Shown here piece by piece: positions 26,406-33,882 of a DNA stretch of 64,000 nucleotides. The position numbers and the translations under genes are program-made. Position 1 is the stretch's first letter; the number at the start of each line of letters is the position of its first letter. The DNA comes from Streptomyces antnestii (GTDB lineage: Bacteria > Actinomycetota > Actinomycetes > Streptomycetales > Streptomycetaceae), in contig NZ_RZYA01000005.1 in the NCBI RefSeq assembly GCF_004005495.1, forward strand, positions 1 through 64,000, read 5' to 3'. The notes beneath the pieces were generated by a model. That model did no database searches, was not told the origin of the DNA, and saw nothing but the letters and a program-made list of their open reading frames with translations.

Positions 26406-28427
26406 GTGACGGATCAGGCGGTCGAACCGAAGGACGGACTGAAAGACAGTCAGTTCCTGGGCCGCAGCCGTGAGTTGAAGGAACTGCGCGCCGACATCGA
26501 GCGCGCGGGACTCGATACGATCGCCGGCCGCAAGGCCCCCCGCGCACGCGTGCTGCTCATCGCGGGACGCCCCGGATCCGGACGCACCGCACTCGCCGAG
26601 GAACTCCTCGGCAAGGTCGCCGCCGACTACCCGGACGGCATCCTGCGCACCCGCCTCACCGCCCCGGACGGCACCCGCGTCCCCACCGGGCGCACCGCGC
26701 GCGAACTCCTGGACGCGCTCAGCCTGCCGGCGCCCCCCGGCGAGAGCGAGGACGACCTCGCCGAGCGGCTGCGCGAAGGGCTCTCCGTACGCAGAGCCGT
26801 GCTGTTCCTCGACGACGCGGCGGACGCCGAGCAGGTCGACCCGCTGCTCCCCGAAACCCCCGACTGCCTGGTCGTCGCCGTGTCCGAGGGGCCCCTCACC
26901 GGCATCCCGGACGTGCGGCCCTGCACCCTGGGCGGCCTCGACACGAAATCCGCCCTCGAGCTGCTCGGCCGGTACACCGGGTCGGTGCGCATCACCGTCG
27001 ACCCGCGCTCCGCCGAGTCCCTGGTCGAGGTGTGCGGGTCCCAGCCCGCCGCCCTGACGCTGGCCGGCGGCTGGCTCGCCGTACGGCCCAAGGAAGCCGT
27101 CGCCGACCTGGCCAAACAGCTGCAGGCGCAGGCCGACGACGGGCCCGCCCTCGCCCGGGTCTTCCAGCTCGCCCACGCGTCCCTGCCGGTGCCCGCCGCG
27201 CGGATACTGCGCTACCTGTCCCTCGCCCCCGAGGGCCATGTCGACCCGCACACCGCGTCCGCCCTGGCCGGCTGCTCCGTCTCCGCCGCGCAGACCACCC
27301 TCGACGACTTCACCCTCCTCGGCCTCGTCCGGCGGGTCGGCTCGGAGCTGCCGCAGTACGAGGTGCCCGGCTGCCTGATGCCGCTCCTGCGCGGCCTCAC
27401 CGAGACCCACGACCGGCCCGGCGAGGTGCAGCTCGCCCGCGCCAGGATGCTGGAGCGGACCGTGCGCCTGCTCCAGTCCTGCCACGCGGTCACCGAGCCC
27501 GACGGCTCGCCCGCCCGCAAGAAGCTCGCGGGACTGCCGCGCGCCCTGCGCTTCCCGGGCCCCGCCGCGGGCGCCGAGTGGCTGCGGGTCCGGCGGCCCG
27601 CCCTCCTCGCGTCCGCCCGCCTCGCCGTGGCCGACGGTGACCTGGACACCCTGGCCAGGCGCCTGATGGCGGCCCTCACCCGGGCCCTGGTCGCGCACGT
27701 CGGCACCGAGGCCGCCGCCCCCGACCTCTACGGCATCCACCGCCTGGTCCTCGACGTCGCCGAGCGCCGGAACCTGCCCCGCGAGAAGGCCGCGGCCCTC
27801 CTGAACCTGGCCGACCTCGACGCGAGGACCGGCCGTACCCGGGAGGCGCTGACCCGCTACCGGGCCGCTCTGGACGCCGGACGCGAGGCAAAAGACCCGT
27901 ACGCGACCGGTCGCGCGATGGAATCCGTAGGCGGCGCGTACCAGGAGCTGGGGGACTGGCACCGGGCCGCCGACTGGTACGGGCGTGCCCTCGCCCAGCG
28001 GCTCACCCGGGGCGAGCGCGCCGACGCCGCGCGGCTGCACGGCCGCATCGGATCGGTGAGCACCTACGCGGGCCGCTACGGCGACGCCCTGCGCAGCTGG
28101 CGCTCCGCCGCCGCCGGGTACCGCAAGGAGGGCGATGTGGCCGCGCAGGCACGGGCGTTGAGCGAGGTGGCGCGTGTCCAGGAGTACGCCGGCCGGCCCG
28201 AGGAATCGCTGCAGACGTGCCAGGAGGCGGTCGAGTGGGCGCGCCAGGCGAAGGACGTCCGGCTGCAGGCCGCGCTGCAGCTCCGCCTGGCCGACACCCT
28301 CGACCGCCTTGGTGACCCCGCCGCGGCCAAGCTGCACCGCGGTGCGGCCGAGCGCATGCTGGGAGATGAGCTCCCGAACGAAGGGAAGTCCCAGGGAGAC
28401 GAGGTCGAAGCCCTACGAAATCCGTAG
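26406..28427 (+). CDS. STAND-type NTPase with TPR repeats, degenerate Walker A
   Basis: The 673-residue protein resembles the NTPase-TPR half of AfsR/STAND regulators but has no DNA-binding domain. Residues ~15-60 hold FLGRSRELKELRADI. The P-loop AGRPGSGRTAL has Arg where the catalytic Lys is expected. Walker B VLFLDDA and a sensor-like LGGLDTKSALELLGRY follow. From about residue 445 TPR-like helices dominate (AAALLNLADLDARTGRTREAL, GGAYQELGDWHRAADWYGRAL, VARVQEYAGRPEESLQTCQEA, split). GTG 26406 has GGAG 8 bases upstream; GTG 26388 has none. Role unknown: it could be a signalling scaffold that binds but poorly hydrolyses nucleotide. Confidence 0.8.
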   Translation: MTDQAVEPKDGLKDSQFLGRSRELKELRADIERAGLDTIAGRKAPRARVLLIAGRPGSGRTALAEELLGKVAADYPDGILRTRLTAPDGTRVPTGRTARELLDALSLPAPPGESEDDLAERLREGLSVRRAVLFLDDAADAEQVDPLLPETPDCLVVAVSEGPLTGIPDVRPCTLGGLDTKSALELLGRYTGSVRITVDPRSAESLVEVCGSQPAALTLAGGWLAVRPKEAVADLAKQLQAQADDGPALARVFQLAHASLPVPAARILRYLSLAPEGHVDPHTASALAGCSVSAAQTTLDDFTLLGLVRRVGSELPQYEVPGCLMPLLRGLTETHDRPGEVQLARARMLERTVRLLQSCHAVTEPDGSPARKKLAGLPRALRFPGPAAGAEWLRVRRPALLASARLAVADGDLDTLARRLMAALTRALVAHVGTEAAAPDLYGIHRLVLDVAERRNLPREKAAALLNLADLDARTGRTREALTRYRAALDAGREAKDPYATGRAMESVGGAYQELGDWHRAADWYGRALAQRLTRGERADAARLHGRIGSVSTYAGRYGDALRSWRSAAAGYRKEGDVAAQARALSEVARVQEYAGRPEESLQTCQEAVEWARQAKDVRLQAALQLRLADTLDRLGDPAAAKLHRGAAERMLGDELPNEGKSQGDEVEALRNP

Positions 28428-28481
28428 TACATCCTCTGAAGATTGATGCTTTGAAAGGCTAGACAGCTAGAAATCCTTCAT

Positions 28482-28487
28482 TAGACT
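28482..28487 (+). promoter_or_regulatory. Candidate -10 element upstream of ald
   Basis: TAGACT equals the Streptomyces housekeeping -10 consensus and lies ~100 bases before the ald start, in a locally AT-richer stretch (28428-28490). No convincing TTGACA sits 17-18 bases upstream, so a regulated promoter is possible. Confidence 0.4.
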
Positions 28488-28590
28488 GGCTCTGCCGCGT
28501 ACTTCCCGTGGTGTCTCCGATGCGCCCCCAAGCGCATGGATATGTACAGCAATGCCCGTGAAATCCCTGAGCCAAGGACCGTGATCGACG

Positions 28591-29706
28591 ATGAAGGTCG
28601 GCATCCCCCGCGAGGTCAAGAACAACGAGTTCCGGGTGGCCATCACCCCCGCAGGCGTGCACGAGCTTGTGCGCCACGGCCACCAGGTCTTCATCGAGCA
28701 GAACGCCGGCGTCGGCTCCTCGATCACGGACGACGAGTACGTCTCGGCCGGTGCGCAGATCCTCGGCACCGCCGACGAGGTCTGGGCCACCGCTGACCTG
28801 CTCCTGAAGGTCAAGGAGCCCATCGCGGAGGAGTACCACCGCCTCCGCAAGGACCAGACGCTCTTCACCTACCTGCACCTCGCCGCCTCCAGGGAGTGCA
28901 CGGATGCGCTCCTCGAGTCCGGCACCACCGCCATCGCCTACGAGACGGTCGAGACCGCGGGCCGCGCGCTCCCGCTGCTCGCCCCGATGTCCGAGGTCGC
29001 GGGCCGCCTGGCCCCGCAGGTCGGCGCGTACCACCTGATGCGCTCGGTCGGCGGCCGTGGCGTGCTCCCCGGCGGCGTCCCCGGCACCCAGGCCGGCAAG
29101 GCCGTCGTCATCGGCGGCGGCGTGTCCGGCTGGAACGCCACGCAGATCGCCGTCGGCATGGGCTTCCACGTGACCCTGCTCGACAAGGACATCAACAAGC
29201 TCCGCGAGGCCGACAAGATCTTCGGCACCAAGGTGCAGACGATCGTCTCCAACGCCTACGAGCTGGAGAAGGCCGTCGTCGAGGCCGACCTCGTCATCGG
29301 CGCCGTCCTCATCCCGGGCGCCAAGGCCCCGAAGCTGGTCACCAACGAGCTCGTCGCCAAGATGAAGCCCGGAAGTGTCCTTGTCGACATCGCGATCGAC
29401 CAGGGCGGCTGCTTCGAGGACTCGCACCCGACCACGCACGCCGAGCCGACCTTCCAGGTCCACAACTCGGTCTTCTACTGTGTCGCCAACATGCCGGGCG
29501 CGGTCCCGAACACCTCCACCTACGCCCTCACCAACGCCACGCTGCCCTACATCGTGTCGCTGGCGAACAACGGCTGGGCCGAGGCGCTGCGCCGCGACGC
29601 CGCGCTCGCCCTGGGTCTCAACACCCATGACGGCCAGGTCGTTTACCGCGAGGTCGCCGAGGCCCACGGCCTCGAGCACGTCGAGCTGGAGTCCCTGCTC
29701 GGCTGA
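28591..29706 (+). CDS. ald: Alanine dehydrogenase
   Basis: The 371-residue NAD-dependent enzyme interconverts L-alanine and pyruvate plus ammonia. It starts MKVGIPREVKNNEFRVAITP. LLKVKEP holds the substrate-binding Lys and YLHLAAS the catalytic His. The NAD fold is VIGGGVSGWNATQIAVGMG. The length is that of the family. It forms a single-gene unit: a promoter-like -10 lies upstream and a hairpin follows the stop. AAGGA lies 13 bases before ATG, a weak ribosome site. Confidence 0.96.
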   Translation: MKVGIPREVKNNEFRVAITPAGVHELVRHGHQVFIEQNAGVGSSITDDEYVSAGAQILGTADEVWATADLLLKVKEPIAEEYHRLRKDQTLFTYLHLAASRECTDALLESGTTAIAYETVETAGRALPLLAPMSEVAGRLAPQVGAYHLMRSVGGRGVLPGGVPGTQAGKAVVIGGGVSGWNATQIAVGMGFHVTLLDKDINKLREADKIFGTKVQTIVSNAYELEKAVVEADLVIGAVLIPGAKAPKLVTNELVAKMKPGSVLVDIAIDQGGCFEDSHPTTHAEPTFQVHNSVFYCVANMPGAVPNTSTYALTNATLPYIVSLANNGWAEALRRDAALALGLNTHDGQVVYREVAEAHGLEHVELESLLG

Positions 29707-29761
29707 CCTCTGACGCCTCACCGACCACTTTCGTCAACGGAAGTCGTCAATCTCACGCCTG

Positions 29762-29789
29762 CGGCCGGACCTTGTGAGGGGTCCGGCCG
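29762..29789 (+). terminator. Hairpin terminator after ald
   Basis: A perfect 10-bp stem (29762-29771 with 29780-29789) closes an 8-base loop, 55 bases after the ald stop. No T-run follows. Confidence 0.75.
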
Positions 29790-29893
29790 TATGCGTATCA
29801 CTTGCGCATCAATACGGACTTGGTCAACTCGCCTCGAACGTAACCCTTTAACCGATTCGCGCACCCGCGAAACGCTTCGAACCGGCGCTGCGC

Positions 29894-29910
29894 ACCCTTG
29901 ACACAAGGGT
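29894..29910. promoter_or_regulatory. Perfect 17-bp palindrome upstream of parA
   Basis: ACCCTTGACACAAGGGT has 7-bp perfect arms and a 3-bp centre. It lies ~145 bases upstream of the parA start and overlaps a TTGACA. It has the size of a dimeric repressor operator, or of a binding site for the ribbon-helix-helix-like protein encoded after parA. Confidence 0.5.
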
Positions 29911-29951
29911 GTTCCGTTGCCGACACATCGGGCCGGGTCCGGCGGATTGTG

Positions 29952-29981
29952 TTGCTGCGGACCGGTGACACGCCATAGAGT
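29952..29981 (+). promoter_or_regulatory. Candidate parA promoter
   Basis: TTGCTG (29952-29957) and TAGAGT (29976-29981), 18-bp spacer. Four of six -35 positions and a good -10 match the housekeeping consensus. It leads toward parA with a ~65-base leader. Confidence 0.5.
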
Positions 29982-30053
29982 CGCCAACCGTCGGCATGGT
30001 GCCACGCTGACCTATCTAGAAGTTTCCTGGTCACCAAGGAGGTAAGACGACTT

Positions 30054-31223
30054 GTGAATGAGTCGACATTTACTCCCGGGGGTGGTCAACCAGGAACGGT
30101 TGCGAGGGGGCAAGGTCCCGCGGGGCTCGAGGCTGTCGGCTCCGTCGCGGTCCGTACCTTTGCCGCCCGTCAGAGCAGCCCCCTGCAGACGCAGACAGCA
30201 CCCCAGAGCATGGATGGCCATCACGTGAACGCCATGGCCGGCGACCGAAGTGGCGAACGCTCCCACTTCGCCGACTACGACGAACTGCCCGAGGGGCACT
30301 TCTACGACCCCGACGCCGAGTACGAGCCTGACCCGGAGTACGCGGCCACGCTCGCGCCCGACGCTGCCCGCCAGCGCCGCGAGCGCGTCGGCCCGACCGG
30401 GCGCCCGCTCCCGTACTTCCCGATCCCAGGCCCGCTGACCGACCACGGCCCCGCGAAGATCATCGCGATGTGCAACCAGAAGGGCGGCGTGGGCAAGACC
30501 ACGTCGACCATCAACCTGGGTGCCGCGCTCGCGGAGTACGGACGCCGGGTCCTGCTCGTCGACTTCGACCCGCAGGGCGCGCTCTCGGTCGGTCTCGGCG
30601 TGAACCCGATGGAACTCGACCTGACGGTCTACAACCTGCTCATGGAGCGGGGGATGGCCGCCGACGAGGTCCTTCTCAAGACGGCAGTGCCCAACATGGA
30701 CCTGCTGCCCAGCAATATCGACCTGTCGGCTGCCGAGGTGCAGCTGGTCAGCGAGGTCGCGCGCGAGTCCACGCTGCAGCGGGCGCTCAAGCCGCTGATG
30801 GCCGACTACGACTACATCGTGATCGACTGTCAGCCCTCGCTCGGCCTGCTCACCGTGAACGCCCTGACGGCGGCTCACAAGGTGATCGTGCCCCTCGAGT
30901 GCGAGTTCTTCGCGCTGCGCGGTGTCGCGCTGCTCACGGAGACCATCGAGAAGGTCCAGGAGCGGCTCAACCCCGACCTGGAGCTCGACGGCATCCTCGC
31001 CACGATGTACGACTCCCGGACGGTCCACAGCCGTGAGGTGCTCGCGCGCGTCGTCGAGGCGTTCGACGATCACGTCTACCACACGGTGATCGGCCGGACC
31101 GTGCGCTTCCCGGAGACCACGGTCGCCGGTGAGCCCATCACCACGTACGCCTCCAACTCGGTCGGTGCGGCCGCCTATCGCCAGCTCGCCAGGGAGGTGC
31201 TCGCCCGGTGTCACGCCGAGTGA
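30054..31223 (+). CDS. ParA family ATPase (ScpAB-linked)
   Basis: The 389-residue protein has a ~125-residue low-complexity N-terminal extension with an acidic FADYDELPEGHFYDPDAEYE patch. A complete ParA/MinD ATPase follows: deviant Walker A CNQKGGVGKTTSTINLG, LLVDFDPQG, and YDYIVIDCQPSLG. It is the ParA paralogue placed before scpA in actinomycetes (Rv1708 in M. tuberculosis, recalled), not the oriC parAB pair. GTG 30054 follows AAGGAGGT by 10 bases. It overlaps the next gene by 16 bp. ATP-dependent binding to nucleoid DNA is expected from the family. Confidence 0.93.
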   Translation: MNESTFTPGGGQPGTVARGQGPAGLEAVGSVAVRTFAARQSSPLQTQTAPQSMDGHHVNAMAGDRSGERSHFADYDELPEGHFYDPDAEYEPDPEYAATLAPDAARQRRERVGPTGRPLPYFPIPGPLTDHGPAKIIAMCNQKGGVGKTTSTINLGAALAEYGRRVLLVDFDPQGALSVGLGVNPMELDLTVYNLLMERGMAADEVLLKTAVPNMDLLPSNIDLSAAEVQLVSEVARESTLQRALKPLMADYDYIVIDCQPSLGLLTVNALTAAHKVIVPLECEFFALRGVALLTETIEKVQERLNPDLELDGILATMYDSRTVHSREVLARVVEAFDDHVYHTVIGRTVRFPETTVAGEPITTYASNSVGAAAYRQLAREVLARCHAE

Positions 31224-31759
31224 GTCTGCCGGGGGCCGACGAACTGTTCCGTACGACCGGGGGGATGGGGCTGCAGGCCTCCTCCCCGAGGCGCCCGGCC
31301 AACGGCGAGGCGCGGGTGCCGGCGCCGGCGGGCGAGAGTGACGCCGTCGCCGCCGGGGGCAAGCCGCAGAACGAGGGCGGCGAGAGCGCCGAGCACGCGA
31401 CGGCGGACGACGAGTCGGGCGAGTCCCGCAGCCGCGCCGCCGAGGGCGACAAGTCCGCGGGGCGCCGCCCGCCGCAGGCGCAGGAAGGTTCTGCCTCCGC
31501 GGGGTCGTCGCGCAAGCGCTCCCGGGCCGCCGCCAACCGGCGGCCCAGCGGGCGTGAGCGCCACGACGAGAAGATCACGGTGTACGTCTCCGCCGAGGAG
31601 CTGATGGACCTCGAGCACGCCCGCCTCGTGCTCCGCGGTGAGCACGGGCTCGCCGTGGACCGCGGCCGCATCGTGCGCGAGGCGGTCGCCGTGGTCCTCG
31701 CCGACCTCGAATCGCGGGGAGACGCGAGCATTCTCGTACGCCGACTTCGCGGGCGGTAG
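31208..31759 (+). CDS. Ribbon-helix-helix-like protein in the parA-scpA gap
   Basis: The 183-residue protein has a basic, disordered first ~115 residues (Ser/Ala/Arg/Glu-rich). The C-terminal ~65 residues consist of HDEKITVYVSAEELMDLEHA and a second helix GRIVREAVAVVLADLES. The pattern of one strand, helix, turn, helix is that of ribbon-helix-helix DNA-binding proteins; this fold call is my inference. The GTG start overlaps parA by 16 bp, so translation is coupled. Its position after a ParA ATPase parallels plasmid ParA plus RHH centromere-binding partners. It is a candidate DNA-binding partner of this ParA. Confidence 0.7.
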   Translation: MSRRVSLPGADELFRTTGGMGLQASSPRRPANGEARVPAPAGESDAVAAGGKPQNEGGESAEHATADDESGESRSRAAEGDKSAGRRPPQAQEGSASAGSSRKRSRAAANRRPSGRERHDEKITVYVSAEELMDLEHARLVLRGEHGLAVDRGRIVREAVAVVLADLESRGDASILVRRLRGR

Positions 31760-31775
31760 CGGTAGCGTCCCGCTG

Positions 31776-33221
31776 ATGCCCGGACACGACGACGACACCT
31801 CCCCGCCCGGCCGGGTCACGCGGCGACGCGTGCTGGGCCGGGGACCGGGGGCGGCGCCGCCGCCGCTGCCTCCGGCGGAACGGGATTCCGGCGAGCCGGG
31901 GTGCGGCTCCCGGCCGGAGCCGGTGCCATCGCCAGAGGCCGGGCCGGAGCCGTCGCCGGGGGCCGTGCCCGGGCCGGAGTCGGCCGGTGTGGCCGAAGCT
32001 CCGGAAGCGGCCGACGCGCACGGGTCCGCCGAGGCCGCTGAACCTGCCGAGTCGGCCGCCGTGCCTTCTGAGCCCGCCGAGCTTGCTGAGTCCGCCGAGT
32101 TCGCTGAACCTGCCGAGTCGGCTGAGCGCGCCGAGCTTGCTGAACCTGTCGTGTCGGCTGAGCCCGCCGGGTCCGCCGAGCCCGCCGTGTCGGCTGAGGC
32201 CGACGTGCCCGCTGAGCCCGCCGGGTCCGCCGGGTCCGCCGAGCCCGCCGAGTCGGCTGAGCCCGCTGAGTCGGCTGAGCCCGCCGTGTCGGCCGACGTG
32301 CCCGAAGACGGCCGTTTCAAGGTGCGGCTTGCCAACTTCGAGGGGCCCTTCGACCTGCTCCTCCAGCTGATCTCCAAGCACAAGATGGACGTCACCGAGG
32401 TCGCGCTCTCCAAGGTCACCGACGAGTTCATGGTGCACATCCGCGCCATGGGACCCGAGTGGGACCTCGACCAGACCACCGAGTTCCTCGTGGTCGCCGC
32501 CACCCTGCTCGATCTCAAGGCCGCCCGGCTGCTGCCCACCGCCGAGGTCGAGGACGAGGCCGACCTCGCGCTCCTCGAAGCGCGTGACCTGCTGTTCGCC
32601 CGGCTGCTCCAGTACCGCGCGTACAAGAAGATCGCCGACATCTTCAGCGAGCGGCTCGACCAGGAGGCGCGGCGCTACCCGCGCACCGTCGGCCTGGAGC
32701 CGCACCACGCGGAGCTGCTGCCCGAGGTCGTCATCAGCATCGGGGCGGAGGGCTTCGCCCGGCTCGCCGTGAAGGCGATGCAGCCGAAGGCCAAGCCGCA
32801 GGTGTACGTCGACCACATCCACGCCCCGCTGGTCAGCGTGCGTGAGCAGGCCGGGCTTGTCGTGGCGCGGCTGCGGGAGCTCGGCGAGGCGAGTTTCCGG
32901 GCGCTGGTGGCGGACACCGACGACACCCTGACCGTCGTGGCCCGCTTCCTGGCGCTCCTGGAGCTGTACCGCGAGAAGGCGGTCAGCCTGGAGCAGGAGG
33001 AGGCCCTGGGTGAGCTCCTGGTGCGCTGGACGGGCGGGGAGGGCGAGGGGGAGCCGACGGTCACGGATGAGTTCGACCGGCCACCGGAGACGGACGCGAC
33101 CGGAAAAGCCGAGACCCGGAAAGCCGGGAACGGGAATGCCGGGACTGCCGGGACTGGGGAAGCCGGGACCGGGGACGAGGCGCAGGCCGGGCCGACCGCC
33201 GTACAGGAGGAGCGGGGATGA
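31776..33221 (+). CDS. scpA: Segregation and condensation protein ScpA
   Basis: The kleisin subunit of the SMC-ScpAB condensin is 481 residues, nearly twice the usual ~250-280. The core starts at about residue 181 (FKVRLANFEGPFDLLLQLIS) and includes YRAYKKIADIF and the C-terminal winged-helix part VVARFLALLELYREKAV. The extra N-terminal ~180 residues are repeats of Ala-Glu-Pro-Ser (PAESAEPAGSAEPA type), and a short Gly/Thr/Ala repeat follows the core. The start ATG 31776 has a weak ribosome site. Overlaps scpB by ATGA. Confidence 0.93.
   Translation: MPGHDDDTSPPGRVTRRRVLGRGPGAAPPPLPPAERDSGEPGCGSRPEPVPSPEAGPEPSPGAVPGPESAGVAEAPEAADAHGSAEAAEPAESAAVPSEPAELAESAEFAEPAESAERAELAEPVVSAEPAGSAEPAVSAEADVPAEPAGSAGSAEPAESAEPAESAEPAVSADVPEDGRFKVRLANFEGPFDLLLQLISKHKMDVTEVALSKVTDEFMVHIRAMGPEWDLDQTTEFLVVAATLLDLKAARLLPTAEVEDEADLALLEARDLLFARLLQYRAYKKIADIFSERLDQEARRYPRTVGLEPHHAELLPEVVISIGAEGFARLAVKAMQPKAKPQVYVDHIHAPLVSVREQAGLVVARLRELGEASFRALVADTDDTLTVVARFLALLELYREKAVSLEQEEALGELLVRWTGGEGEGEPTVTDEFDRPPETDATGKAETRKAGNGNAGTAGTGEAGTGDEAQAGPTAVQEERG
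32010..32300 (+). repeat. In-frame repeats encoding the ScpA Ala-Glu-Pro-Ser tail
   Basis: Imperfect copies of units such as CCCGCCGAGTCGGCTGAG, in multiples of three bases, run through the 5' third of scpA. They keep the frame open and encode a disordered acidic tail before the condensin core. Confidence 0.75.
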
Positions 33222-33871
33222 CGGGCATGAGCGCGCAGGAAGCCGTCGCCGGGGCGGACGGGGTCGCCGAGCTGGAGCTGAAGCCGGCTCTGGAAGCCGT
33301 ACTGATGGTCGTCGACGAGCCCGCGACCGAGGAGCACCTCGCGAAGGTCCTGGACCGGCCGCGCAGGGCCGTCGCGGACGCGCTGCGGGAGCTGGCGGAC
33401 GAGTACACGGTCCAGGGCCGCGGCTTCGAGCTGCGGCTCGTGGCGGGCGGCTGGCGGTTCTACACGCGGCCGCAGTACGCGGCGGCGGTCGAACGGTTCG
33501 TGCTCGACGGGCAGCAGGCCCGGCTCACCCAGGCGGCCCTGGAGACGCTCGCGGTCGTCGCGTACCGCCAGCCGGTCAGCCGTTCCCGGGTCTCCGCCGT
33601 GCGTGGAGTGAACTGCGACGGCGTGATGCGGACCCTGCTGCAGAGGGGCCTCGTCGAGGAGGCGGGCGCGGAACCCGAAACAAGTGCGATCCTGTACAGG
33701 ACGACGAACTACTTTCTGGAGCGGATGGGCCTGCGAGGCCTGGACGAGCTCCCGGAACTCGCGCCCTTCCTCCCCGAGGCGGACGCGATCGAGGCCGAGA
33801 CGCAGGAAGGGGTCCCGTCGTTCGACCCGGACGCACCCGATGCGCCGGGTTACGAGGACGCAGACGACTAA
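33218..33871 (+). CDS. scpB: Segregation and condensation protein ScpB
   Basis: The 217-residue partner of ScpA consists of two winged-helix domains. Family stretches are LKPALEAVLMVVDEPATEEHLA, GWRFYTRPQYAAAVERF, and TQAALETLAVVAYRQPVSRSRVSAVRGVN (split), followed by LGLRGLDELPELAPFLP near the end. The ATG overlaps the scpA stop as ATGA. It binds the SMC kleisin and acts in chromosome condensation. Confidence 0.95.
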   Translation: MTGMSAQEAVAGADGVAELELKPALEAVLMVVDEPATEEHLAKVLDRPRRAVADALRELADEYTVQGRGFELRLVAGGWRFYTRPQYAAAVERFVLDGQQARLTQAALETLAVVAYRQPVSRSRVSAVRGVNCDGVMRTLLQRGLVEEAGAEPETSAILYRTTNYFLERMGLRGLDELPELAPFLPEADAIEAETQEGVPSFDPDAPDAPGYEDADD

Positions 33872-33882
33872 CGGAAATTTTG

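Larger units (their letters stand above)
29707..30053 (+). other. Intergenic region between ald and parA
   Basis: This 347-bp gap contains, in order, the ald hairpin (29762-29789), a perfect 17-bp palindrome (29894-29910), a promoter-like pair (29952-29981) and the strong ribosome site AAGGAGGT at 30036-30043. No gene is seen. Confidence 0.7.

Noticed and set aside
26406..28427. SARP/AfsR-type transcription activator
   Set aside because: NTPase-TPR part is similar but the N-terminal DNA-binding and BTAD domains are missing.
30054..31223. oriC-type parA
   Set aside because: Neighbourhood is scpAB, not parB/gidB; no parS-like site seen.
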